Part shown: piece after piece, positions 1 to 8,955 of the stretch | Position numbering within the stretch: position 1 is the stretch's first letter | Layout of the letters: each line of letters begins with the position of its first letter | From: Clavulina sp. PMI_390 | Taxonomy: Eukaryota; Basidiomycota; Agaricomycetes; Cantharellales; Hydnaceae | Reading direction: 5' to 3' | DNA: 11,855 nucleotides | Assembly: GCA_015039315.1 (NCBI GenBank) | Contig: WIDE01000199.1 | Span: 24,217 to 36,071, forward strand | Translations under genes and position numbers: made by a program | Notes under the pieces: generated by a model | Database searches by the model: none | What the model saw: the letters and a program-made list of their open reading frames with translations, nothing else | What the model was told of the DNA's origin: nothing

Positions 1-102
1 CTTGTGATCCCTCCATTGGCAGATGATGATAGTAGGAATGCTAAAAAATGGGCCAGGGAGGCATTAAAGGCATTTGAGATGTCTGGCAATGACAGTTTGT
101 AA
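1..102 (+). CDS. 3' end of an unidentified reading frame (partial)
   Basis: An open frame enters from the left edge and stops at TAA 100-102, giving 33 residues. The last part is charged and helix-like (segment WAREALKAFEMSGNDSL at the end). I do not recognise the family. It could be the last exon of a gene or transposon-derived protein lying to the left, or simply a chance open frame. It contains no CpG, like the rest of the left half of the window. Confidence 0.2.
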   Translation, partial: LVIPPLADDDSRNAKKWAREALKAFEMSGNDSL

Positions 103-468
103 CTAGCTACTGCATGCTACAAATTCAATAAGCAGTATCCACAGATGGTAATGAGGGTTGGCACAAGGGTCCTACATCTAATTTCTAACCCTACTGTGGA
201 TTGTAAAACCTTCTTGTTTGTGATTTGATGGTTTCTCAATTTAAATTTGAGTGGTTCAAGGCTCTGGGGGAAAATCATTCAAGGACATCCTATTCATTGC
301 TTCATTGAACCCTATGTCAAGAAGAGTCTTGTAGAATGTCAATCTGCTCAGAGATACTTGTGTTGTATTTCTGGAGTAATAACATGTGTAAAATATGTGC
401 TGAGGACAGATGAAAGGGAAGGCAAATAAGATTGGGACATCTTTGGGCAAGAGTGCACAATCCATCTG
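103..468. other. Non-coding 3' flank, CpG-free
   Basis: This AT-rich stretch lies between the partial left frame and the stop codon of the NACHT-WD40 gene, and should contain the 3' UTR of that minus-strand gene. Open frames of 60-69 codons occur on both strands (247-429 plus, 256-465 minus). They overlap each other and have no recognisable motif. No AATAAA-type polyadenylation signal was found on the minus strand. There is not one CpG dinucleotide in the stretch. Confidence 0.5.
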
Positions 469-3400
469 CTACTTTGTTTGGGATGTATGACAAGTAGCCC
501 AGTTGGCTCCAAAAGCTGATTTTTCAAAGGTTAGCTTTACCTGATGAGGGTCTCCTGAAGCCAAAAAATACAGGAGATGTTCATCATAAATGTAGCTTTT
601 CAAGCTAGGAGGAACCCAAAGTACAAGTTCTCCATGCGGCCCCCTGGCCCAACCATCCTCACCAAGCATATATGCCCATGCAGGTTCCAATAAAGGGTGT
701 AAATGGTGCCTTGTCTCTGCATTGTCCCCTGTTGGATGATCCTGCACATCCCAGACACAAACTGTACCTTCCTCAGAGCAGGAGATAAGCACAGTGCTGT
801 TAGGCTTAAATGCCACAGAGGTGATTGGTTTTTTATGACCTATAAGGGTCTTACTTCTTGGTGGATGGGAATGCATATCAAATATGACTATGCCATTGTA
901 CCAGGTGCCAGAGGCAAGAAGTGAGCCATCTGAGGAAAATGTCAAAGAATTCAAGCCTTTGTAGCCTTTATGTAGTGTTCTTTTTGCTGTTTGGGACTGC
1001 ATGTCCCACAGACAGATTTTATGGTCCCAAGAGGCAGATGCAAGGTATGAGCTGTCAGGAGAAAATGCCACAGATTTAACTGTCTTTCTGTGGCCTTGCA
1101 GCAATCTTATTGCCTCTTGAGAGTGTACATTCCAGATGCATACTGTCTTGTCACCAGAGCTGGAAGCAAGAAGTCCGCCAGTAGGCAAGAATGCCAGTGA
1201 GGTAATCCAACTTTTGTGACCTTGTATCATGTTTCCTTTTGCTGTTTGAGTGATCACATCCCAGAAGCAGATTCTCCCATCCTCAGAGCCAGAGACAAGA
1301 AGTGTACCATCAGGAGAGAATGCCACAGCAGTTATAGACTTGATATGAACTCTTAATAGCTGCCCTTTCATTGTCAAAGACTGAACATCCCAAAAGCAGA
1401 TTGTTCCATCTGAACAGCCAATGCCAAGAAGTGTGCTATCTGGGGAAAATTTCACAGTACTGATTGAGTCACAATGTTGTGTGAATAGCTCTCCTGTCCG
1501 CTTCCAGAGGTGGATGATCTGAGTGTGGCCAATGCCCACTATCCATTCACAGTCTGGTGAGAACTCCACATATGTGATGGTAAGCTGGGGATTGGCACTT
1601 TTCAGCCGTTGTTTTCTGAGGATTTGAGGCTGAATATCCCAGATACAGAAAGTTGTTGATGAGGCAGATATGAGGAATGATCCATCAGGTGAACATGCCA
1701 TGGATTCTAATTGCTTCTCATCCTTCAGTTGTCCCAGTATTGTATGGGATTTAATATCCCAGAAGTATATTGTGCCATCCCAATGGGCAGAGGCAAGGAG
1801 CATGCTCTGAGGAGCAAAAGCCAATACAGTTACCCAAAGTTCATCACCCTTGAGTGGTCCTGCATTTAGAGAATGGGATTGTACATCCCAAAGGTATACT
1901 GTGCCATTTGATCCACCAGAGGCAAGGAGTGCACCATCTGGAGAGAATGCAATGCATGTTATTTTGGTGTTTTGGCCTATCAGTGGCTTCCCATTAGCTG
2001 AGCCAGATTGCACATCCCAAAGATAGATTGTGCCATCAAAACAGCCAGAGGCAAGGAGCGTGTTGTCTGGAGAGAATGCACAACAGGACTCTGTGCTGTC
2101 ATACTCTCTAGTTTTACAGGACATTGCAGTAAATGACTGCATGTCCCAGAGCATCATAGTCTTGTTAAGGTAGCATGAAGCAATTACTCTCCCCTGAGGA
2201 GAGAAAGCCAGAGAAGATATGGCATTGCAATTACTAATGAGGAATTGCTCGTTTTTGGTGTGGGTTTGTGTATCCCAGAAGCAGATAGTATTATCATAAG
2301 ATCCTGAAGCTAAGAGTTGCCCATCAGGGGAGAATGCTAGTGATTGTATTGCCATTGTGTGGCCCACAAGTGGCTGCTTTGTTGTTTTATAAGGTACCCC
2401 ACTCCTGATGTCCCATATCCATACTTCTGAATGAAAATTTCCTGTTGCAATGAGTTGTTGGTTTGGAGAGATTGCAACTGCATGGATATGATCATATGGT
2501 GGATGCATCTCAATCCGTTGCCTTAAGGCAGGCCACACCTCTAATGCACCTGAAGTGACCAAGGGGAGAGCCTTGAAATGAGCAGAGTACAATTGCAATG
2601 GAGAGGACAGTGGGACAAAGGGCATGGCACTGAGGTAGATGTGGGGTGCACTCATAGAAATTGGGATGGCAAAAAAGGATGCAAATTGTAATGCCTCCTG
2701 CAAGCTGATGGAAAAAGCTTCATGTGTCTGTGGAATGGATCATTAGATAATAATTCCAGCTCTAGGATACACTACACACCCTGCAGCTTGTAGCCTGAAG
2801 TGGTGATAGAGTTGCTAGTGGAGATACATTTGTAAGGCTCATCACCTCAAGCCAGTAGAAAAAATAACTGGTGGATAATATTGATGGGGCTCCCTCAAGC
2901 AGGACTAGAGCATTAGGTAGTGCTGCTATCATATGTGATACCCAGAAGTGGCATGCATATGAGAGGGTTTCCCCAATATAGGTTTCTATGAGCAGTGGAA
3001 GATCTTCAACCTCTGAATTGAGTTTGTAAGAGGTTTCAAGCTGGCAAATGTTGAAGTGCAACCTGTGCTGCATGACTGACAAGCAGCCAGTGGCCATTAG
3101 CAAATTGGATGCAGTAAGGTCTACAGCATATGCTCCACTCTGCTCCTTATCCTTGAGAAAATCAGTGAAGGAGCTGTGGAGAGGGAAAAGAGGTTGTTGA
3201 GGATTATTAGTGCCAGCTACAAGAGATGCAAGATGGCACATTAGCCTGTGGACTTCTGCTTGAGGATGTTTGATGGCTACAGGCCAACCAGACTCCCCAA
3301 GCTGTGCGCATGACAGCACTGAGACTGGCCTTTGGGCCACAACAAGCATTCCAAGGATGACTAGGAGCACTTGTGGAGGAGATGGTCCAAAAGTTGAAGT

Positions 3401-5864
3401 CAAGACTGTCTTATACAGCTGGTAAAGTCCTGCATCTTGGGAGCTGAGTACTATACTTAGTCTCTCTTCAGAACTGACTCCAGCATTTCCATCATCCGCA
3501 TTGTAGATATAGCAGCAGGCAGTTGATGCCCATTGAAATGATTGTTCAGATTTGATAGCAAGGTGTGTGAGTTCTGTGGCACACTCCACAGCATCTACAG
3601 CAAATGCATCCTTCAGCATATGATGGACATATAGATGAATATCATGTTCAGTGAATGGATGTGGGATATCATTCATGTGGAACATAATGTTGTGATTTGC
3701 AGTAGAGGACAGTGTTTTTTGTAGATCATGCTCAAAGCGTGAACTGATCAGTACATGAACATTGGCAGGGAGTTCTGAACCAAGATCAGCAAGAAGAGAG
3801 AGGATCTCTTTGCGCTCACTGACAGTCCCAGATTCATCAAGAGCATCAATCATGATGACAGTTTGGTGCATGGGTTGGGAGTTGTTTAGGGGCTGCAAAA
3901 GTGGGAGTAGAAATGTGGAAAGCTGTTGGGTAGGGCTGAGGGATGTATGGGTACGTGAATCCACTGCCCTGATAATTTCTAGTAGCTTGTCATGCAGACT
4001 GCTATTTTGTGCTGCTAGCTGCAGTGCAAGGGTACTGAAAAACTTGGTTGGATGGAGATCTGCTTGGTTAGCAGCAGAAAACTTGTAGAAACCAAGCAGA
4101 ATCCCAAGTTGATTCAGACTATCTGCCACAGACAGCACAATGGAAGACTTCCCAGAGCCTGCAACACCACAGAGCCACATTACATTGCTATTTTGTGTAA
4201 GGGCATCAAGGTATGATGGATTATTAGGAAGCTGGGTACCACCAGATGCCCAGATTACAATGGCACTAAGAATATCAGTGCGGGTACCAGGAAGACACCC
4301 AGAGCCATGTTCATGACGCCGGAGTGCACTATCCGCAGCTTCGGCATATTGTAGCTCCCGGAAGTATTCTCTGGCATCTAAAAGTAAAGTTTATAAGAGT
4401 GGTGAGACAGTTATATAGTCATTTCACAAACTCAAGTTTTCAACCCCAGTATGGATACTATCCATTTTGCTGAGTAGTTCAGCATTGGCATGGTGAGAGA
4501 GCTTCAGGCTTAGGGACTTGAGTCTTTCAGAGCATCCTTGGATTTCTTCTTGAAGACTGGAGAAGTAGGTCATAAGTGCTGAGAACCCTATGACAACAGA
4601 ACCATAGTGGGTCTCAGTAGATATTTGCTGTCCAAAGGAAGTAATACACATACTCTGGCTTTGGGCCTCTCCATAAGATGTCAGGGTATATGCACCTTGA
4701 ACAATCTGACGTAAAACAGCTTGGATGATAGCATTCATGCTATGGGTGTTGTGGCCCTCCCTGATTGTGTATATTCTCATGACTTCACATACATCATTCA
4801 TGTCCTTGATAACTTCTTGTACCATGTCATCCAGTGCATCATTGGCCCGAATGACTTGATATGCTCCATTGATTAGACTCCAAGCTGCCGCCACCATAGG
4901 ATGGGCCTGGAACCGTTTGGGGGTGCACAGTGTTGGTTTAATACTTGTCTTTTTTTTTTTTCTAACATATTCATTGAATTACTCACTTGCGCAAGAAGAC
5001 CACCAATCTTCATAAAGCCTTCTAGCCTTCCCAATAGGGTCGGAAAGGCTGTAGTGATAGATGACACTAATGGTGAGCCTTGAGCCCCAATAGCGCTCAC
5101 TTGGTTGACCTTGTCAATGCCAAGGATTTGTTTCTTGGCAGGGATCGCAGCAGAAGCAGCTTCAAGCGTAGCTGCGACTTCAGTCGGCAACAGGAGATCG
5201 GCTTGAGTTACGGACGGAGCATTGGTTGATATGTTTGTCATAAGGGTGACTGTAGGAGCCTTTGAGAATGGATGTATCACGTCTGTATGTGTCGGCGCTG
5301 TTAGTTTCATCAGTGCAAAACATAACTTTATGCAAATATGAAACCGTACCGGCCGAAGGAATTGCAAGCGCAGTGACACTGCGCACAGCCGTGGCTTTGA
5401 GAACGAGCTGCTCGCCAGCCCCGGTCCCATCGAGAGTGAGCTCTGCGCAAAGTCTGATTTAGGGTGGCCCCGACGTCGTGACCCATGGAACGGAGGTACA
5501 TGCCTGATGCCTGGAGATCTGCTACACCGTCTATCGTGAAAACTGAGATATCCTTCCAGGTGAAGAAGGCCTGACGACGCTGAACATTGAAAAAGAGTCG
5601 CGCAGGAAGCTGAACAAAGTGTCTAGGCAAGGACAATTAAACGCAGCTCAAAAGCTCAAGTGTATTGCAGCGGACTAACCGTTTGCCTCCTGACGGATTG
5701 ACCCACACACATTTGAGTTCGTGGAGAGTACCGCTGGGCTTGGCGCGCTCCGCGCTGATCTTAGTTTTGTTGGCCGAATCAAGACGCTCCCATCCAATAA
5801 CAAGACGGTAAGAGGCACCAGGTTTGAGCTTGGGGCCGTGGTAGATGGCATCTGCGCGACCCAT
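469..5864 (-). CDS. NACHT-WD40 (NLR-like, STAND NTPase) protein, seven exons
   Basis: Probable intracellular sensor ATPase/GTPase of the fungal NLR-like class; ligand unknown. Exons (minus): 5864-5680, 5622-5528, 5442-5350, 5297-4987, 4906-4432, 4377-2780, 2727-469. All six introns (57, 85, 52, 80, 54, 52 bp) are GT-AG and keep frame, giving 1671 residues. Residues 1-125 are beta-rich and unrecognised; 126-190 an Ala/Thr/Pro linker; 190-386 helical, with the HPMVAAAW segment (230-237) typical of basidiomycete NACHT proteins. CLPGTR (414-419) precedes NACHT: Walker A GVAGSGKSS (457-465), Walker B MIDALDE (562-568), sensor-like LISSRF (596-601 region). A winged-helix/ARC-like region follows, then 14 WD40 repeats (about 998-1587) and a tail with DGWARGPHGELVLWVPP that family members share. 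The ATG has a strong context (A at -3, G at +4). NACHT and WD40 assignments are firm; exons 1-3 are inferred from splice sites and phase. Confidence 0.88.
724..2493 (-). repeat. Fourteen WD40 repeats, probably two seven-bladed propellers
   Basis: The largest exon encodes 14 consecutive units of about 41-44 residues, each with variants of AFSPDG-LLASGS-DGTI-LWDV. Units 7 and 8 are the most eroded (SSTTFCIWDI and IIHLWKRTGE), which fits a join between two propellers of seven blades. The repeats differ from one another at many positions, so there is no sign of recent unit duplication or homogenisation. In fungal NLR-like proteins such repeats serve as the sensing surface; the ligand here is unknown. 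Confidence 0.9.
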
Positions 5865-6110
5865 TGTTCAGTTACCAGGCGCTCTGATGCGACGTGAATG
5901 AAGGACAACTTGCGATCGATTTCGAAGAAGCTTTGGAGAGACATGTGTGCTAACAGTTTGTCGGCTTGTTCTGCTGCAAGTGGGAGAAACTGTTGATAGG
6001 AGCACGAGATAGCGCACAGCCAACCACCACGAGACGGAGAGAGCCACTGTATTGAACTCTGGAATGACCTCAATAATTCCTATAATTCTCGCTCAGATGC
6101 CTCAAGGAAG
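5865..6110 (-). promoter_or_regulatory. Putative 5' leader/promoter of the NACHT-WD40 gene with an overlapping upstream ORF
   Basis: Upstream of the chosen ATG (5864) the minus strand carries a CT-rich stretch near 6010-6045 and an AT-rich AATTATAGG element near 6080-6090 that could act as a weak TATA. An upstream ATG at 5944, in weak context (C at -3), opens a 90-codon frame that runs to 5675 and overlaps the main start out of frame. If included in the transcript it would reduce translation of the main frame. The transcription start is not visible. Confidence 0.3.
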
Positions 6111-6894
6111 AATGTATTGTATAATGTGGACCAGAGGAAAGCACCAGTGCTCAGTCATGCATGTAGTGATCGCAACTCAAATGCCAACGTGCACATCAAC
6201 GGCGCTTATTTCTCCAGTGCTGGAACGAAGTATCGTATCCAATGCCTTCTGACGTCCAACTTCATCATTTTCACGAAAACTACTCCTTGATCCTCTTTGA
6301 TGGTAATGTCTCGATAGCAAAATAGACATACAAAATCAAGCATCTCCACGGATCTACCATCCAGGAACCCGACTCTTGTCTAGCGCATCAAGCCATACCC
6401 ACTATTCCTGATCGTTTGATCCCAATGAGCAACACAAGGTGTTAATAGACTAGAGTCCTGACGCAATACTATTGCCAGTACAGATATCTGCCAGCAGCCG
6501 TGATGGTTGAGGGGCGGTTTTGCCCAAGCTCGATTTGAGAGGTTAAGGAAGCGCCGGTAGTATATGAGATATAAGTGAAATCAGGAACTCTGCTATTGAG
6601 AAGTCGATGTACCTTCTGGCGCAGGAGGGAATGCGTCAAATGTAATACTGCAAGCTAATTTCGAGAGCCAATGAGGGGGTGGATGCTCAACAGGTCCCAG
6701 TCGACGTGCTTGGTTTAATCCGATACAACGGAAAGAAGCTCACACTCAACTTGGGCTTTTCTCAGTAGTCTTTTAACACGCCCACCGAGTCAATCGAGCC
6801 GCGCATCCCCTCCCACGAAGAATATCGATATATGATTGACGTGCATGAAACATCGCTCCTTCACATTATCCATCTCGTCTCCTGGCGGGGGCAG
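6111..6894. other. Intergenic sequence, nothing recognised
   Basis: No open frame of credible length, splice-linked exons, RNA gene or obvious repeat could be seen on either strand. The longest frame (6052-6252 plus) has no recognisable motif. CpG frequency is normal for the right half of the window. Confidence 0.5.
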
Positions 6895-6904
6895 TATACG
6901 AAAT

Positions 6905-6990
6905 GAGCCTGACGTCGATGTCTGAAAGCGTATATAAGTAATGAAGGGTACGCACCCTCAGTAACCATCGTAACAGTGGCGACGATGAAC
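6905..6990 (+). promoter_or_regulatory. Orphan TATA-type promoter candidate
   Basis: TATATAAG lies at 6931-6938, preceded by TGACGTCG at 6910-6917, a CRE/bZIP-type half-site. The downstream ATGs (6941 and 6985) open only seven and six codons, so no protein-coding gene follows directly. The element could drive a non-coding transcript, belong to a decayed gene, or be fortuitous. Confidence 0.22.
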
Positions 6991-6994
6991 GACG

Positions 6995-7429
6995 TCAACT
7001 CTTAAGTGAGCGGCGGGGGCATGGCAACAGCGCCACCCCATACCAGCATCGGACGTTCCGAACGAATAGAAAGCAAGAGCAACCGTAATATATCCGAAAT
7101 GACTCTGGAAGAACCAGGGTCGGGGGTCGGCTGTCGGAACGATCTAAGTAAGGCTGACGTAGAGTGGAGTTGTTCGTAGTGAGAGACTCAGGGTTGGTGA
7201 TGACGACGATGCAGACGGAGCGCCGCTGCTCATCAGAGGACACGTAGGGTCGCAAGTGTTGGCCATTCAGCGAGCAGGGAAGAGAGCTTCACGACTGATC
7301 CACACCTAGAGTCGGACTTTGTTCAGATGCAGAAAGTTCACCCTCGACGATGCCATCTCCAGATGTAGCTTAACTTGACTTTTGATCCGACTGACCGGGG
7401 ATAGGGATGGAATGAGGGTTTTGATCCGC
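6995..7429. other. Intergenic sequence, nothing recognised
   Basis: Open frames at 6995-7255 and 7306-7614 (minus) are short, lack recognisable domains and show no convincing splice partners. One more TGACGT lies at 7155-7160. Confidence 0.4.
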
Positions 7430-7453
7430 ACGTCGACGTCAACGTCAACGTCA
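7430..7453. repeat. Tandem hexamer ACGTC(G/A) x4, cluster of CRE-like half-sites
   Basis: Four direct hexamers, ACGTCG then ACGTCA three times, run without interruption. On the minus strand they read as repeated TGACGT, the core recognised by bZIP/ATF-CREB proteins, including fungal ones. Read as protein, the array gives the Asp-Val or Thr-Ser runs seen in overlapping spurious frames. It may be a simple sequence repeat or a regulatory array. Confidence 0.5.
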
Positions 7454-7614
7454 GTGAGCGTCAGACTAGCTCGCATGCGCATCGGCGCGCATCGAGGAGA
7501 GCGTGACTCGATGGACCGGGAAAGATCGTTTCGTCGAAGGACAGAAGCAACGACGACACACGCGCACGGCAGACTTGCAGATCCTCCAACGAATATCTGC
7601 CTGCATATAGGCAT

Positions 7615-8033
7615 CTACGCAAACAGCGATTGAATTGGTTCTGTTCGACGAAGCAAAGAATTGCCAAAAAGCCTTGGAATTGCGTCATGCGTGATAACTA
7701 TGTTTCCGCTGGGTTGGTGGAGCAGGAGCTTGGCGGGAGCATGTGGGTCGCTGGGAGTGTTGCCGAGGATGAGTTTTTCAAGTAAAGATGCCGGTTGGAA
7801 ATGAGGAATAGGGTGGTGCAGGTTGGGGATGGAGGAAGTGGGAAGCGCGAAGCGGTGGAGATAGCGGAGCCGCAGCCCTGAGCGCAGATGCAACACAACG
7901 AGTGGCGGTCTAGAAGCATGAGAAGAGAAAAGGGTTCTTTGTCGAAGGGTTTTGCATTTGTAAGTATGATGCGCGGTGACGCGGAGACTGAGCGAGCAGG
8001 AGAGAAAGGAAGAGGAGACAGGACATCATCCAT
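7615..8033 (-). other. Doubtful overlapping ORFs, possible gene relic
   Basis: Two overlapping minus-strand frames lie here: 7698-8033 (111 codons, Ser/Pro/Leu-rich) and 7615-7896 (93 codons). The second contains protein-like stretches such as LLEKLILGNTPSDPHAPAK and is open for some way upstream of its first ATG. The plus strand is purine-rich over 7700-8060, which alone can lengthen such frames. A good donor (CAG|GTACGC, near 8141) and acceptor (near 8044) exist, but joining them gives an early stop. I recognise no family. Coding status is uncertain; it may be a 5' leader or a decayed gene. Confidence 0.2.
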
Positions 8034-8550
8034 CTCTGTGGCAACAGCGAAGAATTTCGGTGAGGGTGGCGCGGTATGGTTCTAATTCTAATTTCTCTCT
8101 GAATAAAGCTGCATTGAAACGATGAGGCGATGTGTGCGTACCTGACGCTCATTGCGCTCCTATCAACTCCGAGAGCATGACGATGGGGGTGTTGATGATG
8201 CTCGTGTTGCTGCGAGGTGCTGCGTCCCGGAGCCAGGCACACCACTTCGTTAGTGAGCACGCAAGTGTGCGTATGAGCGCAGGATGTGGAGGAGGAGTCT
8301 AAAGTGCGAGCCGGAGGCGATGTCAGTGTTGGGACCTGAGTGTGCGGCGATCATGAGCTATGCGTCAGAACCCCGACGATCGATTTGGCCACGGAATGAA
8401 GTTCCAGCTCTAGCCGCCGGGTCGATTCCAAGCGGTTCCGCATTGATTCATTGTATTCAGTGGGTGGATAATCATTTCCTAATGACAGGCTACTTATTCA
8501 ATAGGCGGTCATTGTTATGGTTTTTCGCGCGATTTCTCTCGAGACCACCA
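8034..8550. other. Intergenic sequence, no gene supported
   Basis: A plus-strand frame at 8284-8622 and minus-strand frames at 7910-8260 and 8498-8740 overlap each other and lack recognisable motifs. The minus frame contains a His-rich run near 8170-8205 that comes from CAT/CAC repetition. Nothing supports a functional gene. Confidence 0.4.
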
Positions 8551-8564
8551 ACACACATGTGTGT
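8551..8564. repeat. 14-bp perfect palindrome
   Basis: ACACACATGTGTGT is exactly self-complementary and lies about 390 bp upstream of the fasciclin gene start. It could be a binding site for a dimeric regulator, or chance within a CA/TG-rich patch. Confidence 0.35.
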
Positions 8565-8839
8565 GGACACTTGCGGCGGCGGGCACGCTGACAGTGTGGT
8601 TGGGGACGGCGTGTTGAGCTGATACGTGCCAGAAGTTGGTAACTACCACTGAGGGCTGATGGGCGGAGACAAGTTCGCAATAACTGCGTGTGAGGTAAAC
8701 GCGTGTCAGGGAAGAGGCAAGAAACATGTTCTGAATACATTTCCTTGGGTGAAGCGTGGGAACCCGCTACATCATCTCATTCATTTCTGAATTCTTTTCG
8801 TCCATCCAACCCTTCGCTCCTCCCTTTGCTAAACCGAGA

Positions 8840-8955
8840 AACGTCAAAAAAAAAAATGATATAAAAGCTCACCCACCCTGGTTGACCATTACCTCACCTC
8901 TCGTTCTGTGGTCTCCCCCCTTTGCCCCCTTCGCTCACGAACTAATTCCTTCACG
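8840..8955 (+). promoter_or_regulatory. Core promoter and leader of the fasciclin-like gene
   Basis: A poly(A) run sits at about 8847-8856, followed directly by TATAAAA at 8860-8866, about 90 bp before the ATG. The sequence from about 8880 to the ATG is strongly pyrimidine-rich (CTCACCTCTCG, CCCCCCTTTGCCCC), as is usual for well-expressed fungal genes. Transcription probably starts in this pyrimidine tract, giving a leader of a few tens of bases. Confidence 0.6.

Larger units (their letters stand above)
1..4986. other. CpG-depleted compositional domain
   Basis: Reading by eye, the first CpG is at 637, and only about 14 occur in the first 4260 bases, although G+C is around 40-45%. TG and CA are common. 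A small pocket of about five CpGs lies at 4261-4380. From about 4987 onward CpG is frequent: about 13 in 4987-5300. The change coincides with the donor site of the fourth intron of the NACHT-WD40 gene. CpG loss of this kind is expected from long-term methylation and deamination, but could also mark a segment of different origin. Confidence 0.75.

Noticed and set aside
469..2703. A separate WD40-only gene starting at position 2703
   Set aside because: The codon there is TTG, and a clean 52-bp phase-0 intron joins this exon to the NACHT exon, as expected for the family.
3762..4088. Plus-strand ORF of 108 codons
   Set aside because: It is antisense to the NACHT domain, including Walker B, and has no features of its own.
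2762..4180. A separate NACHT gene starting at the Met just before Walker A
   Set aside because: The frame stays open upstream through the conserved CLPGTR motif and splices in phase to the helical exon.
4873..5430. Reading straight through 5298-5349 as coding (starting at Met near 5430)
   Set aside because: Splicing at GTACGG...AACAG and at the 85-bp intron upstream gives a continuous N-terminus back to a strong ATG at 5864; the unspliced frame gives an unlikely Cys/Arg-rich start.
7933..7980. Plus-strand peptide SKGFAFVSM, a match to the RNP1 motif of RRM RNA-binding domains, next to a GTAAGT donor
   Set aside because: No RNP2 motif or RRM framework was found upstream in any frame, and stops flank the short frame. 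Best taken as chance.
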